The notes under the pieces: generated by a model
What the model was told of the DNA's origin: nothing
The model's database searches: none
Seen by the model: the letters and a program-made list of their open reading frames with translations, nothing else
Position numbers and translations under genes: made by a program
Assembly (NCBI GenBank): GCA_937928385.1
Contig: CALEZD010000077.1
Coordinates: 62,001-126,000 of the forward strand
Source: an uncultured Bacteroidota bacterium
Lineage (GTDB): Bacteria; Bacteroidota; Bacteroidia; Chitinophagales; Chitinophagaceae
Length of the DNA stretch: 64,000 nucleotides
Direction: 5' to 3'
Shown: positions 1 through 7,371 of the stretch, one piece after another
Layout: each line of letters starts with the position of its first letter
Numbering within the stretch: the first letter of the stretch is position 1

Positions 1-132
1 TTTTATCATACGCGCACAACATGGCTTATGATGTTCCAGGTGAATGAAATCGCCATACCCGAACTTTTTAAACCAGTCCGGTATATGCTCGGGCATGATG
101 TGCGTGTGTATATCTATCTTTTTATAAGCCAC
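1..132 (-). CDS. ACMSD-like amidohydrolase, N-terminal part (cut by window edge)
   Basis: Only the first 44 codons lie in the window. They read VAYKKIDIHTHIMPEH and continue with FGYGDFIHLEHHKP. The HxH metal-binding pair at the start of a beta strand and the FGYG...LEHH stretch are typical of 2-amino-3-carboxymuconate-6-semialdehyde decarboxylase (ACMSD) and related amidohydrolases, which decarboxylate or hydrolyse ring-cleavage products of aromatic compounds in the cytoplasm. The start is taken as GTG at 132 because an in-frame TAG lies a few codons upstream and no ATG is available. It sits 40 bp downstream of the porin gene on the same strand, so it is probably cotranscribed with the porin and thiolase. 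The exact substrate cannot be told from this fragment. Confidence 0.7.
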   Translation of the reverse strand, partial: MAYKKIDIHTHIMPEHIPDWFKKFGYGDFIHLEHHKPCCARMIK

Positions 133-172
133 TGTGCTATTCTTTATATAAAACTACTGATAATCTGCTTCA

Positions 173-1495
173 TTAAAGGCTCACCTGGTATTGCAGCCAA
201 ACAGAGTTGGCGTTGGATGTATTGATGATAGCGCCACCTGGCTGTACTTCAAATACCGGGCGCAATTGATAATTCAGAGAAAGCTTGGCATTATGCTTAT
301 CTATCAACCAGTTAACACCCGCGTCTACTACATTCACCGGGTCGGTAAGTTTATTGAAAGAAGACCAGCGATGGGATATGTAAGGCATGAGGGTGCCCAA
401 ATCGCCAAACATATCTTTAGGCAACCTTAATCCCATCTGCGAGTAGATATTGGCCCCTGTACCAAACATGGGGTAGCTGTTGCCGGCACCATTAAAAGCA
501 GCAGGATTAATATTTCCGTTTGCAGGGTTCATGATACCGTTATTGCGTACGTAGTTGAACCCATAATCTGTAGAAGTGTATCCTACATAAGCAGATAGAG
601 CGTATTTATTCTTCTTAATGGGCATATCAGCATATACTGCCAGCGACCATAAGAGCATATTGTCAAATACTGTATCAATACCGTTCAGGCGCCATGTAGC
701 ATCAGCCTGGTACAACGCTCCTGCTTCTATGTTCAGTACTTTTTTATCACCCAGGTAGGTACCCGCCATATAAGGCGTGGTGTGTGGTTCCCTATCCAGT
801 ATATTGTATATCAGCATACCCTGGTATTGTTGTGAATGGCCGTATGTAGTAAACGTAGCATCGGTACTGATAGGTTGTGGCACCTGCCCGTTGGTTTGTA
901 TCGGGAAGGGGTCTGAAAAAATGATGCGATAATCAAATTTACCTATCTGCCCCCTTGCATATAGACTCAACTTGCGCGAGAATTCATCGGTCTGGTCAAC
1001 TGTTGTTTGCAGGAACACAGGAACATCGGTTGTCATGATTGTTCCGATACTGGGCTGTGAGAAGCGTGAAACGCCATTAGCTATTGTCAATCCTCCGCCC
1101 AGTTTCAGCGCATCGTTCTTTTTGAATACTTTAAACTCACCTAATGCATCATGAAAAAAGGCCTGCAACTTGCGATTACCTGCACTGTGAGCGAGGTAGT
1201 TGAAGTTGTTCATGCCGAACTGTGTGTAAAAAAATACATGGTCGGTAAGCTGGCCATACAGTTGCAAACGTGTGCGGCGTAGCCCTATATCAATGGTCTG
1301 GCCTTTGGGTTGGCCGTTTACGGTAGTGCCCGGGTTACTTTCATTCCAGCGCAGCCATACCTGGTTAAGGAAGGTAGCTTTTACATATTTCGTTCCATCC
1401 TTGCTGAGGTTGTATTTCAGTTCTTTGTTTTGCTGCGCTGTAGTTGTTATCGCAGTTGCTATCAGTAGTATAAATATTATTGCTGATTTTCTCAT
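173..1495 (-). CDS. Outer membrane porin, phosphate-selective porin O/P-like
   Basis: A 440-residue protein with a clear Sec signal peptide (about residues 1-20, ending TTTAQ). The mature part is rich in alternating aromatic and polar strands, e.g. TFLNQVWLRWNES, RRTRLQLYGQLTDHVFFYTQFG and LSLYARGQIGKFDYRIIFSDPF, as in Bacteroidota proteins of the OprO/OprP-like 16-strand barrel family. It should be an outer membrane channel for small anionic solutes. It lies 27 bp after the thiolase and 40 bp before the amidohydrolase, all on the minus strand, which suggests uptake of an aromatic or organic acid, but the substrate is inference only. The protein ends in Leu rather than the more usual terminal Phe. 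Confidence 0.72.
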   Translation of the reverse strand: MRKSAIIFILLIATAITTTAQQNKELKYNLSKDGTKYVKATFLNQVWLRWNESNPGTTVNGQPKGQTIDIGLRRTRLQLYGQLTDHVFFYTQFGMNNFNYLAHSAGNRKLQAFFHDALGEFKVFKKNDALKLGGGLTIANGVSRFSQPSIGTIMTTDVPVFLQTTVDQTDEFSRKLSLYARGQIGKFDYRIIFSDPFPIQTNGQVPQPISTDATFTTYGHSQQYQGMLIYNILDREPHTTPYMAGTYLGDKKVLNIEAGALYQADATWRLNGIDTVFDNMLLWSLAVYADMPIKKNKYALSAYVGYTSTDYGFNYVRNNGIMNPANGNINPAAFNGAGNSYPMFGTGANIYSQMGLRLPKDMFGDLGTLMPYISHRWSSFNKLTDPVNVVDAGVNWLIDKHNAKLSLNYQLRPVFEVQPGGAIINTSNANSVWLQYQVSL

Positions 1496-1522
1496 TATTA
1501 CATTTAAAGCCCTGATATATAA

Positions 1523-2722
1523 TTAAGACAGGTTTTCGTAAACAATAGCAGCACCTTGTCCCACACCTATACACATAGTGGCCAGGCCATATTTACCGCC
1601 GCGTTTTTTCAGTTCGTATAATAATGTAGTGGATATGCGTGTGCCGCTACAACCCAGCGGGTGGCCGATGGCAATAGCGCCACCGTTTACGTTTACTTTA
1701 TTTTCATCCAGGCCCAGCTCCTGCATACAAGGTATGCCCTGTGCGGCAAATGCCTCATTCAGTTCTACCAGGTCCAGATCGGCAGCGGTAATGCCGGCAC
1801 GTTTCAGCGCTTTTTGCGAGGCAGGTATAGGGCCAATACCCATTACCGCAGGGTCAACACCTGCTATGCCCATGCTCACAATACGTGCCATTGGTTTCAG
1901 GTTATATTTTTTTACCGCATCTTCCGATGCCAGTATCATAGCGGCAGCGCCGTCGTTCACACCGCTGGAGTTGCCCGCTGTAACTGTTCCATCTTTTTTA
2001 AAGGCAGGCTTCAGGGCGCTTAATGCTTCCATAGACGTTTCGCGCGGGTGCTCGTCTGTATCAAATACTACTGTTTTGCCTTTGCCAAGGTCAACAGTAT
2101 AAGGTGTGATCTCATCAGCAAACCTGTTGGCTGCTTTAGCGGCAAAATACCTTTCCTGGCTTTGCAGGGCAAACCTGTCCTGCGCTTCGCGGCTTACGTT
2201 ATAACGTTCAGCCACATTCTCAGCAGTTTCGCCCATGCTATACGGATGATACATGGCGCTGAGTTTTTTATTGATGAAACGCCAGCCTATTGTAGTATCA
2301 TGTATTTCGTGCGTACGGCTGAAAGCTTTGTCCGATTTCGCCATTACAAATGGTGCACGCGTCATACTTTCTACGCCCCCTGCAATATATATATCACCAT
2401 CGCCGCACATAATAGCGCGCGATGCATCCATGATTGCTTGTAAGCCGGATGCACACAGGCGGTTCACGGTATTGCCGCCCACTGTCACAGGCAGGCCGGC
2501 CAGCAGTGCTGCCATGCGCGCTACGTTACGGTTGTCCTCACCGGCCTGGTTGGCTGCGCCTGCTATTACATCTTCTATTTCGTTTATGTCTATAGACGGG
2601 TTGCGCTCTATTAATGTTTTGATAACATGCGCCAGCAGGTCATCGGGCCTTACTGTGCTCAGTGTTCCGCCAAATTTCCCGACAGCAGTCCTGGTTGCAT
2701 CAATGACATATACTTGTTTCAT
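1523..2722 (-). CDS. Thiolase, 3-oxoadipyl-CoA thiolase type (PcaF/PaaJ-like)
   Basis: 399 residues, the usual thiolase length. The nucleophilic cysteine is Cys90 in VNRLCASGLQ; the second half holds NEAFAAQ, GGAIAIGHPLGCSG (catalytic His) and CIGVGQG (second Cys). The signatures ANQAGEDNRNVARMA and GGVESMTRAPFVM are those of the beta-ketoadipyl-CoA thiolase branch rather than of plain acetyl-CoA acetyltransferases. The expected reaction is thiolytic cleavage of 3-oxoadipyl-CoA or another 3-oxoacyl-CoA into acetyl-CoA and a shortened acyl-CoA. It is followed at 27 bp by a porin and then an ACMSD-like amidohydrolase. A PaaZ-type enzyme lies far away at 54 kb. A general beta-oxidation role is possible. 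Confidence 0.88.
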   Translation of the reverse strand: MKQVYVIDATRTAVGKFGGTLSTVRPDDLLAHVIKTLIERNPSIDINEIEDVIAGAANQAGEDNRNVARMAALLAGLPVTVGGNTVNRLCASGLQAIMDASRAIMCGDGDIYIAGGVESMTRAPFVMAKSDKAFSRTHEIHDTTIGWRFINKKLSAMYHPYSMGETAENVAERYNVSREAQDRFALQSQERYFAAKAANRFADEITPYTVDLGKGKTVVFDTDEHPRETSMEALSALKPAFKKDGTVTAGNSSGVNDGAAAMILASEDAVKKYNLKPMARIVSMGIAGVDPAVMGIGPIPASQKALKRAGITAADLDLVELNEAFAAQGIPCMQELGLDENKVNVNGGAIAIGHPLGCSGTRISTTLLYELKKRGGKYGLATMCIGVGQGAAIVYENLS

Positions 2723-2808
2723 ACCTGGTTTCTGTTTTTGTTTTTCTGAGATGAGAAAACGTTCATTTGAACATATTTCATGTTCCTGCGCTTCTCCATC
2801 TCATCTTT

Positions 2809-4032
2809 TCAATGATTTAATGCTTGTTCTATATCTGCTATTATATCGTCACAATCTTCCAGCCCTACACTCATTCTTATAAGGCCGTCTGTAATGCCGA
2901 ATTTTATACGGTCTTCAGGTTTTACACCTACGTGCGTGGTAGAGGCAGGGTGCGATACCAGTGTATCGCATGTGCCCAGCGATACAGCGCTGGTGCATAA
3001 TTGCAGTTGGTTGATAAAGGTCATACCTGCTTCATATCCGCCACGCAGCTCGAAGCTCATTAACGCGCCGGGATGTTTCATTTGGGCCTGTGCTATATGA
3101 TAGTCGGGGTGGCTATCCAGCCCCAGGTAATTAACATGTGCTACCATAGGGTGTTCGCTCAGGAAACCCGCTACACGGTGTGCGTTGCTGCAATGCCTTT
3201 CCATACGCAAGGGAAAGGTGCGCAACCCGTTGGTCAGCAGGAATGCTTCGAATGCATTGCTATTGGCGCCCAGCAGCCTGTGTTTTTTGGTAACGATGGT
3301 ATTCATCTTTTCCAGGTCGCGGCCTATTAATATACCACCTACAGCCGTACCATGCCCGTTCAGGAACTTGGTGGTGCTGTGCATTACATAATCCACGTCA
3401 TATTTAAATGGTTGCTGCAGGTAGGGAGTTGCAAAAGTATTATCAGCACATACCGTCAGCCCATAAGATTTACCCAGTGTACTCAGTGTATCTATATTTA
3501 TACATTGCAGAGTAGGGTTGGCCGGTGTTTCTATATACATCAGGCTGATGGCGTCATCTGCTTTGATAGCCTGCTCTACAGCTTCTGTATTGTGAAAGTC
3601 AATTATAACTGCTTCCATACCCAGGTCGGGCAATACTTTGTCTATCAGTTCCTGCGTGCCGCCGTATAGTGAGTGGTGTGTAATGATTTTTTCCCCTGCC
3701 TTCAGGTTGCTGAGCAGCATGGTAGTAATGGCCGCCATACCGGAGGCATGTAAAATAGCTTTGAGTTGCAAAGGGTTGCCCTGGCTGTCTTTCAACCTGT
3801 AGGCTTCCATCATGGCTATTTTATCTTCAGCCTCGTTGATGGTGGGGTTGCCAAAGCGCCCATACACATATCCCTTTTCTTTACCCTGGAAGATATCTAC
3901 CCCTTGTTCAGCACTATCGAAAGTGTAGGTGCTGCTGGCATATATGGGCGTAAGGTGTGCGCGGTTGCTTTCTGTTTTATGGCCGCCATGTATGCATATT
4001 GTTTCAAAACCTTTGTCGTGCAGTTCCTTCAT
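2809..4032 (-). CDS. PLP-dependent trans-sulfuration enzyme (Cys/Met metabolism family)
   Basis: 407 residues covering the whole Cys/Met metabolism PLP family. The PLP lysine is Lys222 in MHSTTKFLNGHG; other markers are YGRFGNPT near residue 58, the SGMAA loop near 97, and YIETPANPT with ADNTFATPY. The family includes methionine gamma-lyase, cystathionine gamma-synthase/lyase and O-acetylhomoserine sulfhydrylase. The active-site loop reads HHSLYGGTQ, without the cysteine typical of classical methionine gamma-lyase, so the exact reaction stays open. The gene has its own -7 box (4055-4062) and is followed after 86 bp by the thiolase gene, with which it may be partly cotranscribed. Confidence 0.85.
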   Translation of the reverse strand: MKELHDKGFETICIHGGHKTESNRAHLTPIYASSTYTFDSAEQGVDIFQGKEKGYVYGRFGNPTINEAEDKIAMMEAYRLKDSQGNPLQLKAILHASGMAAITTMLLSNLKAGEKIITHHSLYGGTQELIDKVLPDLGMEAVIIDFHNTEAVEQAIKADDAISLMYIETPANPTLQCINIDTLSTLGKSYGLTVCADNTFATPYLQQPFKYDVDYVMHSTTKFLNGHGTAVGGILIGRDLEKMNTIVTKKHRLLGANSNAFEAFLLTNGLRTFPLRMERHCSNAHRVAGFLSEHPMVAHVNYLGLDSHPDYHIAQAQMKHPGALMSFELRGGYEAGMTFINQLQLCTSAVSLGTCDTLVSHPASTTHVGVKPEDRIKFGITDGLIRMSVGLEDCDDIIADIEQALNH

Positions 4033-4054
4033 CTGGGGTATGTATTTGTGTGCG

Positions 4055-4062
4055 CAAAGGTA
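4055..4062 (-). promoter_or_regulatory. Candidate -7 box TACCTTTG
   Basis: On the minus strand the sequence reads TACCTTTG, a full match to the Bacteroidota -7 consensus TAnnTTTG, 22 bp upstream of the start codon of the PLP enzyme at 4032. No clear TTG at the -33 position was found; this absence is common to most -7 boxes in this window. Confidence 0.5.
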
Positions 4063-4080
4063 CAGCTAATCCCCAAAAAA

Positions 4081-4105
4081 GCAGCCCCGCAATAAGCGGG
4101 GCTGT
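4081..4105 (-). terminator. Rho-independent terminator after the DUF1579 gene
   Basis: A perfect 9-bp stem CAGCCCCGC / GCGGGGCTG with the 5-base loop AATAA spans 4082-4104. On the minus strand it is followed by a run of six T. It lies 26 bp after the stop codon of the gene at 4131-4694. Confidence 0.85.
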
Positions 4106-4130
4106 GGATATATACCGATGTCAATACTAT

Positions 4131-4694
4131 TTACTTTTTGCGGGTAAAAGTGATTTCCATGGATTTGTACTCGTTGCCATCCATGATATTGTACATTTCC
4201 ATTTTGTAGCTGTCATCACTATTAAAGGTCATTACCTCTCTGAAAGGCATAGCCTTACCAGCCATAGGGTCAGTAGCCGTACCTTTAAGTTCTACGGATT
4301 TTGTAGCAGCGTTCCAGGTGCCTTCGCTGTACATAATACCGGTACCCATATTATCAATCCAGGTATTAGTGAATACTTTGCGGGTATTGTCATACCCGGT
4401 TATAGACTCACCATTGAAAGGCATACCTCCGAAATCGCCGCTATAGGATGATTTCTGGTAACGGTCGCCCATGTGCATATCTGTAGTTACTTCTGCCGTA
4501 CTCTCCATAGGAGGCTGGCCGGGTGCCATCCACATTTTGGTTGATGCAGTCCAGCGGCCATTGTATTTGGCCAGCATCTTGTGCATATCGCCGGGTGTGG
4601 CGTATTCCATCCATTTCTGCATTTCAGCTTCGCTTTGCGCGAAACTTTGGGTGCTTAATGCTATAATAGCAGCAAGGAATAATATTTTTTTCAT
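4131..4694 (-). CDS. DUF1579 family secreted protein
   Basis: 187 residues with a Sec signal peptide (about 1-19, ending TQSFAQ). The mature part reads EMQKWMEYATPGDMHKMLAKYNGRW and later GESITGYDN and MEITFTRKK, which is the DUF1579 family pattern of a small beta-rich protein made of repeated W/Y strands. DUF1579 proteins have no established biochemical role; a lipocalin-like fold is often suggested. The gene is monocistronic: it has its own terminator (4081-4105) and is divergent from the DinB-like gene. It carries no lipobox, so it is probably periplasmic. Confidence 0.75.
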   Translation of the reverse strand: MKKILFLAAIIALSTQSFAQSEAEMQKWMEYATPGDMHKMLAKYNGRWTASTKMWMAPGQPPMESTAEVTTDMHMGDRYQKSSYSGDFGGMPFNGESITGYDNTRKVFTNTWIDNMGTGIMYSEGTWNAATKSVELKGTATDPMAGKAMPFREVMTFNSDDSYKMEMYNIMDGNEYKSMEITFTRKK

Positions 4695-4783
4695 TTTCGT
4701 GTGTATTTGGTGAACTGCAAGTTAAGTATTAGCATTATTATAACAATGATGTATCTTGTTGTCAGAATATTATTTTACAGAGG

Positions 4784-5275
4784 ATGAAAGAGCTGTTACA
4801 GCAGTATGCCCGCTACAATATATGGGCTAATAAACAGTTGATAGATGTATTGCAAAAGCTTGATAATGAACAGCTTGATGCAGAAATAAAGAGTAGTTTC
4901 CCGAGCATCAGGAAGACAGTTTACCATATGTGGAGTGCGGAAGATATCTGGCTGCAAAGGCTGCAGCTGGCCGAACAGCCTGTGTGGGCGGAGTCAGTTT
5001 TCGAGGGTAGTTTCGATGAGGCGGTGGGGAAATGGCAGGATGCATCAGCCGGCTTACTGGCTTTTGTCGAGAAACAATACAACGACGAATCCTTCAGGCA
5101 TATATTACAGTATTACAACCTGAAAAAAATATCCTTTAAAGTTCCTGTATCAACTGTACTGATGCAGGTGTTCAACCATGCTACTTACCACAGGGGGCAA
5201 TTAGTAACCATGCTACGCCAGGCCGGCGTCAAAAAAATACCGGGTACCGATTTTCATATATTTAGCACGAAGTAA
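4784..5275 (+). CDS. DinB-like putative metal-dependent hydrolase
   Basis: 163 residues, the normal length for the DinB/YfiT four-helix bundle family. The three histidines expected to bind a metal ion are visible: His48 in TVYHMWSAEDIW, and His132 and His136 in VFNHATYHRGQL. The opening MKELLQQYARYNIWANKQL is also typical. Members include thiol transferases and DNA-damage-inducible proteins of unknown activity, so only the fold and the metal site are supported here. The organism makes bacillithiol (BshC at 35.3 kb), so a bacillithiol-S-transferase role is conceivable but not shown. The gene is monocistronic and converges with the small gene at 5290. Confidence 0.8.
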   Translation: MKELLQQYARYNIWANKQLIDVLQKLDNEQLDAEIKSSFPSIRKTVYHMWSAEDIWLQRLQLAEQPVWAESVFEGSFDEAVGKWQDASAGLLAFVEKQYNDESFRHILQYYNLKKISFKVPVSTVLMQVFNHATYHRGQLVTMLRQAGVKKIPGTDFHIFSTK

Positions 5276-5289
5276 GTAAGGCCTTTATA

Positions 5290-5460
5290 TTAATTACCTG
5301 CTTTGTTTTTAGCCTTTGTATTAGGCTTTACACCTCTTTTGTTATTCGCGCTTTTATACTTTTCTTCTTTGTTTTCGCGGCTGTCCATATCATCACGTAT
5401 GTCCGGCCTTGATACTTTTGCTTTGCCGCCTGTATTCACTTGTTTTTTTCCTGAGTTCAT
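5290..5460 (-). CDS. Small basic hydrophilic protein, unknown
   Basis: A 56-residue product starting MNSGKKQVNTGGKAKV and ending NTKAKNKAGN. It is very rich in Lys, Asn, Asp and Gly, has no cysteine, no hydrophobic stretch and no signal peptide, so it is probably disordered and cytoplasmic. A longer reading from 5523 would add a leader with unlike composition; the ATG at 5458-5460 is preferred. I do not recognise the family. It could be a nucleic-acid-associated or stress-related small protein, or a chance open frame; composition alone favours a real gene slightly. Confidence 0.45.
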   Translation of the reverse strand: MNSGKKQVNTGGKAKVSRPDIRDDMDSRENKEEKYKSANNKRGVKPNTKAKNKAGN

Positions 5461-5575
5461 ATTATTAAGTTTTATGTAAGGTAGCACATTACACCATACA
5501 GTAAGATGAGTTTCGTCATGCAATAAGGAGTGTTATAATGATATTTAACCATGCGAAAAATTGAATTCTATATTA

Positions 5576-5583
5576 TAAATTTG
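5576..5583 (+). promoter_or_regulatory. Candidate -7 box TAAATTTG
   Basis: Full match to TAnnTTTG, 22 bp upstream of the ATG at 5606 of the MGMT-like gene. This supports ATG 5606 rather than the TTG at 5594 as the start, since the TTG would lie almost at the transcript start. Confidence 0.45.
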
Positions 5584-5605
5584 CCTGATGTAATTGCGGG
5601 ATGTT

Positions 5606-6025
5606 ATGACGAGCAAAAAGAAAACCTGGTCTCAAAAGATGAGGGCCGATATGAAGCATGAGGTGAAAACCAACGAGAAAGATTTTGCGGATATACCGGC
5701 AGGCAAAACTTTCCTGATAGCTACGCCATCTATTGTTAACGATTATGTGCGTAGTATTCCTGAAGGTACACATGTGCCCATCAAACAAATGCGCGAAGAC
5801 CTGGCGGCTGAGTACCATGCGGCATATACTTGCCCGGTAACATCCGGCATATTCCTGCGTATAGTGGCCGAAAATGCCTGGGAGGAATTGATGAAGGGTA
5901 AGAGTGTATCTAAAATCACGCCGTTCTGGCGTATGATAGACCTTAAATCTCCCTCGGCTAAAAAGCTGGCTTGCGGCACAGATTTTATCAGGGAGATGCG
6001 CGAAAAAGAGGGGTTGAGCGCGTAG
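5606..6025 (+). CDS. MGMT-family protein lacking the alkyl-acceptor cysteine
   Basis: 139 residues. The part from about residue 38 to 112 (LIATPSIVNDYVRSIPEGTH, then CPVTSGIFLRIVAENAWEEL and ITPFWRMI) follows the DNA-binding winged-helix domain of O6-methylguanine-DNA methyltransferases. At the place of the acceptor motif PCHR the sequence reads PFWR (residues 106-109), so it cannot accept an alkyl group and may be compared with the alkyltransferase-like proteins that only bind damaged DNA. The N-terminus is Lys-rich. The start at 5606 was chosen over a TTG 12 bases upstream. It is monocistronic, upstream of porT by 90 bp. Confidence 0.65.
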   Translation: MTSKKKTWSQKMRADMKHEVKTNEKDFADIPAGKTFLIATPSIVNDYVRSIPEGTHVPIKQMREDLAAEYHAAYTCPVTSGIFLRIVAENAWEELMKGKSVSKITPFWRMIDLKSPSAKKLACGTDFIREMREKEGLSA

Positions 6026-6075
6026 GAACATGATTTTTAAGTAGTTCTAAACTTTTATAACGTTTTAACATACTG

Positions 6076-6083
6076 TATCTTCG
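6076..6083 (+). promoter_or_regulatory. Candidate -7 box TATCTTCG for porT
   Basis: TATCTTCG differs from TAnnTTTG at one base and lies 32 bp before the ATG of the PorT-like gene. The same variant box precedes the T9SS type B gene at 47038-47045. Confidence 0.35.
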
Positions 6084-6115
6084 CTCCGTTCGTTATATTT
6101 ACCGATACATTCCTG

Positions 6116-6823
6116 ATGCGGATTAAACACATATTAGTAATAGTACTGGCGGTCTTTATGGCAGCACCGGCCCTGGCGCAACGCAAGGTGTTGAACATGC
6201 CTGAGCATGACTCTAAAGCATATTATTTCGGTATTACTTTCGGGTTTAACACTTCTTCTTACCGCATCAAGTATTCGCAGAGCTTTATTGATAACGACAC
6301 ATTCAAAACAATACAACCATCGTTCGGGCCGGGGTTCAACCTTGGGCTTATGGGCAACCTCAGGCTCAGCAGCTTTGTTGACCTTCGGTTTGTGCCCTCT
6401 CTTGCTTTTGCTGAAAAGAAAGTGGGGCTGAACGTGAGGGATGTTGCTGGTAATGACAGCATATCCAACCGTACGGTTGAATCCATCTATATGCACATGC
6501 CCCTGCAACTCAAATTCAAGAGTGACAGGATTAAGAACTTCAGGTTTTACGCAATCACGGGTGTCAAGTTCGATTATGATATGGCCGCCAACGCACGGTC
6601 GCGCCGCAGAGATGAGTTTATCAAGGTGTCTGCCGCCGACTTTGGTTACGAACTGGGTGTAGGTTTCGAGTTTTACTATCCCAACTTTATATTCTCTCCT
6701 GAAATTAAATTGAGCCAGGGCCTGGGCAACCAGCTCTTCAGAGACCCCAATATTCCGCTGAGCAATGCTATAGACGTGCTCAGTACACGTATGATAGTCA
6801 TATCCATACACCTGGAGGGCTAA
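6116..6823 (+). CDS. porT: PorT-like outer membrane protein of type IX secretion
   Basis: 235 residues with a Sec signal peptide (about 1-21, ending APALAQ). The mature protein has the eight-stranded barrel pattern of PorT: AYYFGITFGFNTSSYRIKYS, GFNLGLMGNLRLSSFVDLRF, TVESIYMHMPLQLKFKSDR, FRFYAITGVKFDYDM and FYYPNFIFSPEIKLSQGLGN. PorT is an outer-membrane-associated barrel protein needed for type IX secretion. Its presence agrees with the T9SS sorting domains of three proteins in this window (12546, 24092, 47065). Here it is not next to other por/gld genes; the neighbours are the MGMT-like protein and the ABM monooxygenase. The next gene starts 78 bp downstream. Confidence 0.82.
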   Translation: MRIKHILVIVLAVFMAAPALAQRKVLNMPEHDSKAYYFGITFGFNTSSYRIKYSQSFIDNDTFKTIQPSFGPGFNLGLMGNLRLSSFVDLRFVPSLAFAEKKVGLNVRDVAGNDSISNRTVESIYMHMPLQLKFKSDRIKNFRFYAITGVKFDYDMAANARSRRRDEFIKVSAADFGYELGVGFEFYYPNFIFSPEIKLSQGLGNQLFRDPNIPLSNAIDVLSTRMIVISIHLEG

Positions 6824-6901
6824 ATATTTTCTTCCCGATATTATAAAATCATTTTCCCGATACAGCAACGGACGAAACCATGACGAACATAGTTTTGCTG
6901 C

Positions 6902-7231
6902 ATGGAAAAGAAATTTGTTGCAGTAAACTATATCAACTGTACGCCTGAATACAAGGATCGATTTGAGGAGTTGTTTGGCAGCCGCGCACATGCTATTGAC
7001 GCTATGCCGGGCTTTATTGAAATGCACGTGCTGCGTCCCGCAAAAGATGGGGACAATTATCTGATAGTAAGCTATTGGGCAACTGAAGAAGCTTTTAAAG
7101 ACTGGACAAAATCTGAAGCTTTTATAGAGGGCCACAAAAGAGGCTTTGCAGATTTGGCGAAAGCGAAACAGGAGGGGCGTCCTGCACCTATGAGCAGCGA
7201 TTTCAAAACCTACGAAATCATTGCCAACTGA
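6902..7231 (+). CDS. ABM-domain monooxygenase (HmoA/IsdG-like)
   Basis: 109 residues forming one antibiotic-biosynthesis-monooxygenase (ABM) ferredoxin-like domain: FVAVNYINCTPEYKDRFEELF, MPGFIEMHVLRPAKDGDNYL, VSYWATEEAFKDWTKSEAF and GHKRGFADLAK. Relatives include heme-degrading monooxygenases of the HmoA/IsdG type and small quinone-forming oxygenases. A heme role would suit the heme-uptake-like pair at 24-28 kb, but the catalytic residues cannot be assigned by eye. The stop codon overlaps the start of the following 41-codon gene by one base (TGATG), so the two are translationally coupled. Confidence 0.78.
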   Translation: MEKKFVAVNYINCTPEYKDRFEELFGSRAHAIDAMPGFIEMHVLRPAKDGDNYLIVSYWATEEAFKDWTKSEAFIEGHKRGFADLAKAKQEGRPAPMSSDFKTYEIIAN

Positions 7232-7356
7232 TGCAAGCAGTTCAAAAGCAAAGCAAGCTGGTGAAGTGGTTGAAAAAGCTGGGTTTCTGGGGCTTCATAT
7301 TCTTCCTGGCAAAGGGTATAGCCTGGCTGCTGATAGGCTACTTAGTAGTTAAATAA
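7231..7356 (+). CDS. 41-residue single-pass membrane protein
   Basis: Starts in the TGATG overlap with the ABM gene and ends at TAA 7354-7356. The product begins MQAVQKQSKLVKWLKKLGF and has one hydrophobic segment (about residues 18-40: FWGFIFFLAKGIAWLLIGYL), ending in a short Lys tail. The positive N-terminus suggests N-in topology in the inner membrane. Such short KKLG-F-F-KG-WL proteins occur in Bacteroidota but have no known role. Stop-start overlap with an ABM monooxygenase gene suggests that the two products act together, for instance as a membrane anchor or partner. Confidence 0.6.
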   Translation: MQAVQKQSKLVKWLKKLGFWGFIFFLAKGIAWLLIGYLVVK

Positions 7357-7371
7357 TATACTTCCTTTAGC

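Noticed and set aside
1578..2882. Plus-strand open frames of 120-209 codons opposite the thiolase
   Set aside because: Shadows of the thiolase coding strand caused by its GC-biased third positions.
6134..7135. 333-codon open frame on the minus strand opposite porT and the ABM gene
   Set aside because: Fully antisense to two well-supported genes; product has no signal, domain or sensible composition (many Tyr/Cys/His in shadow pattern).
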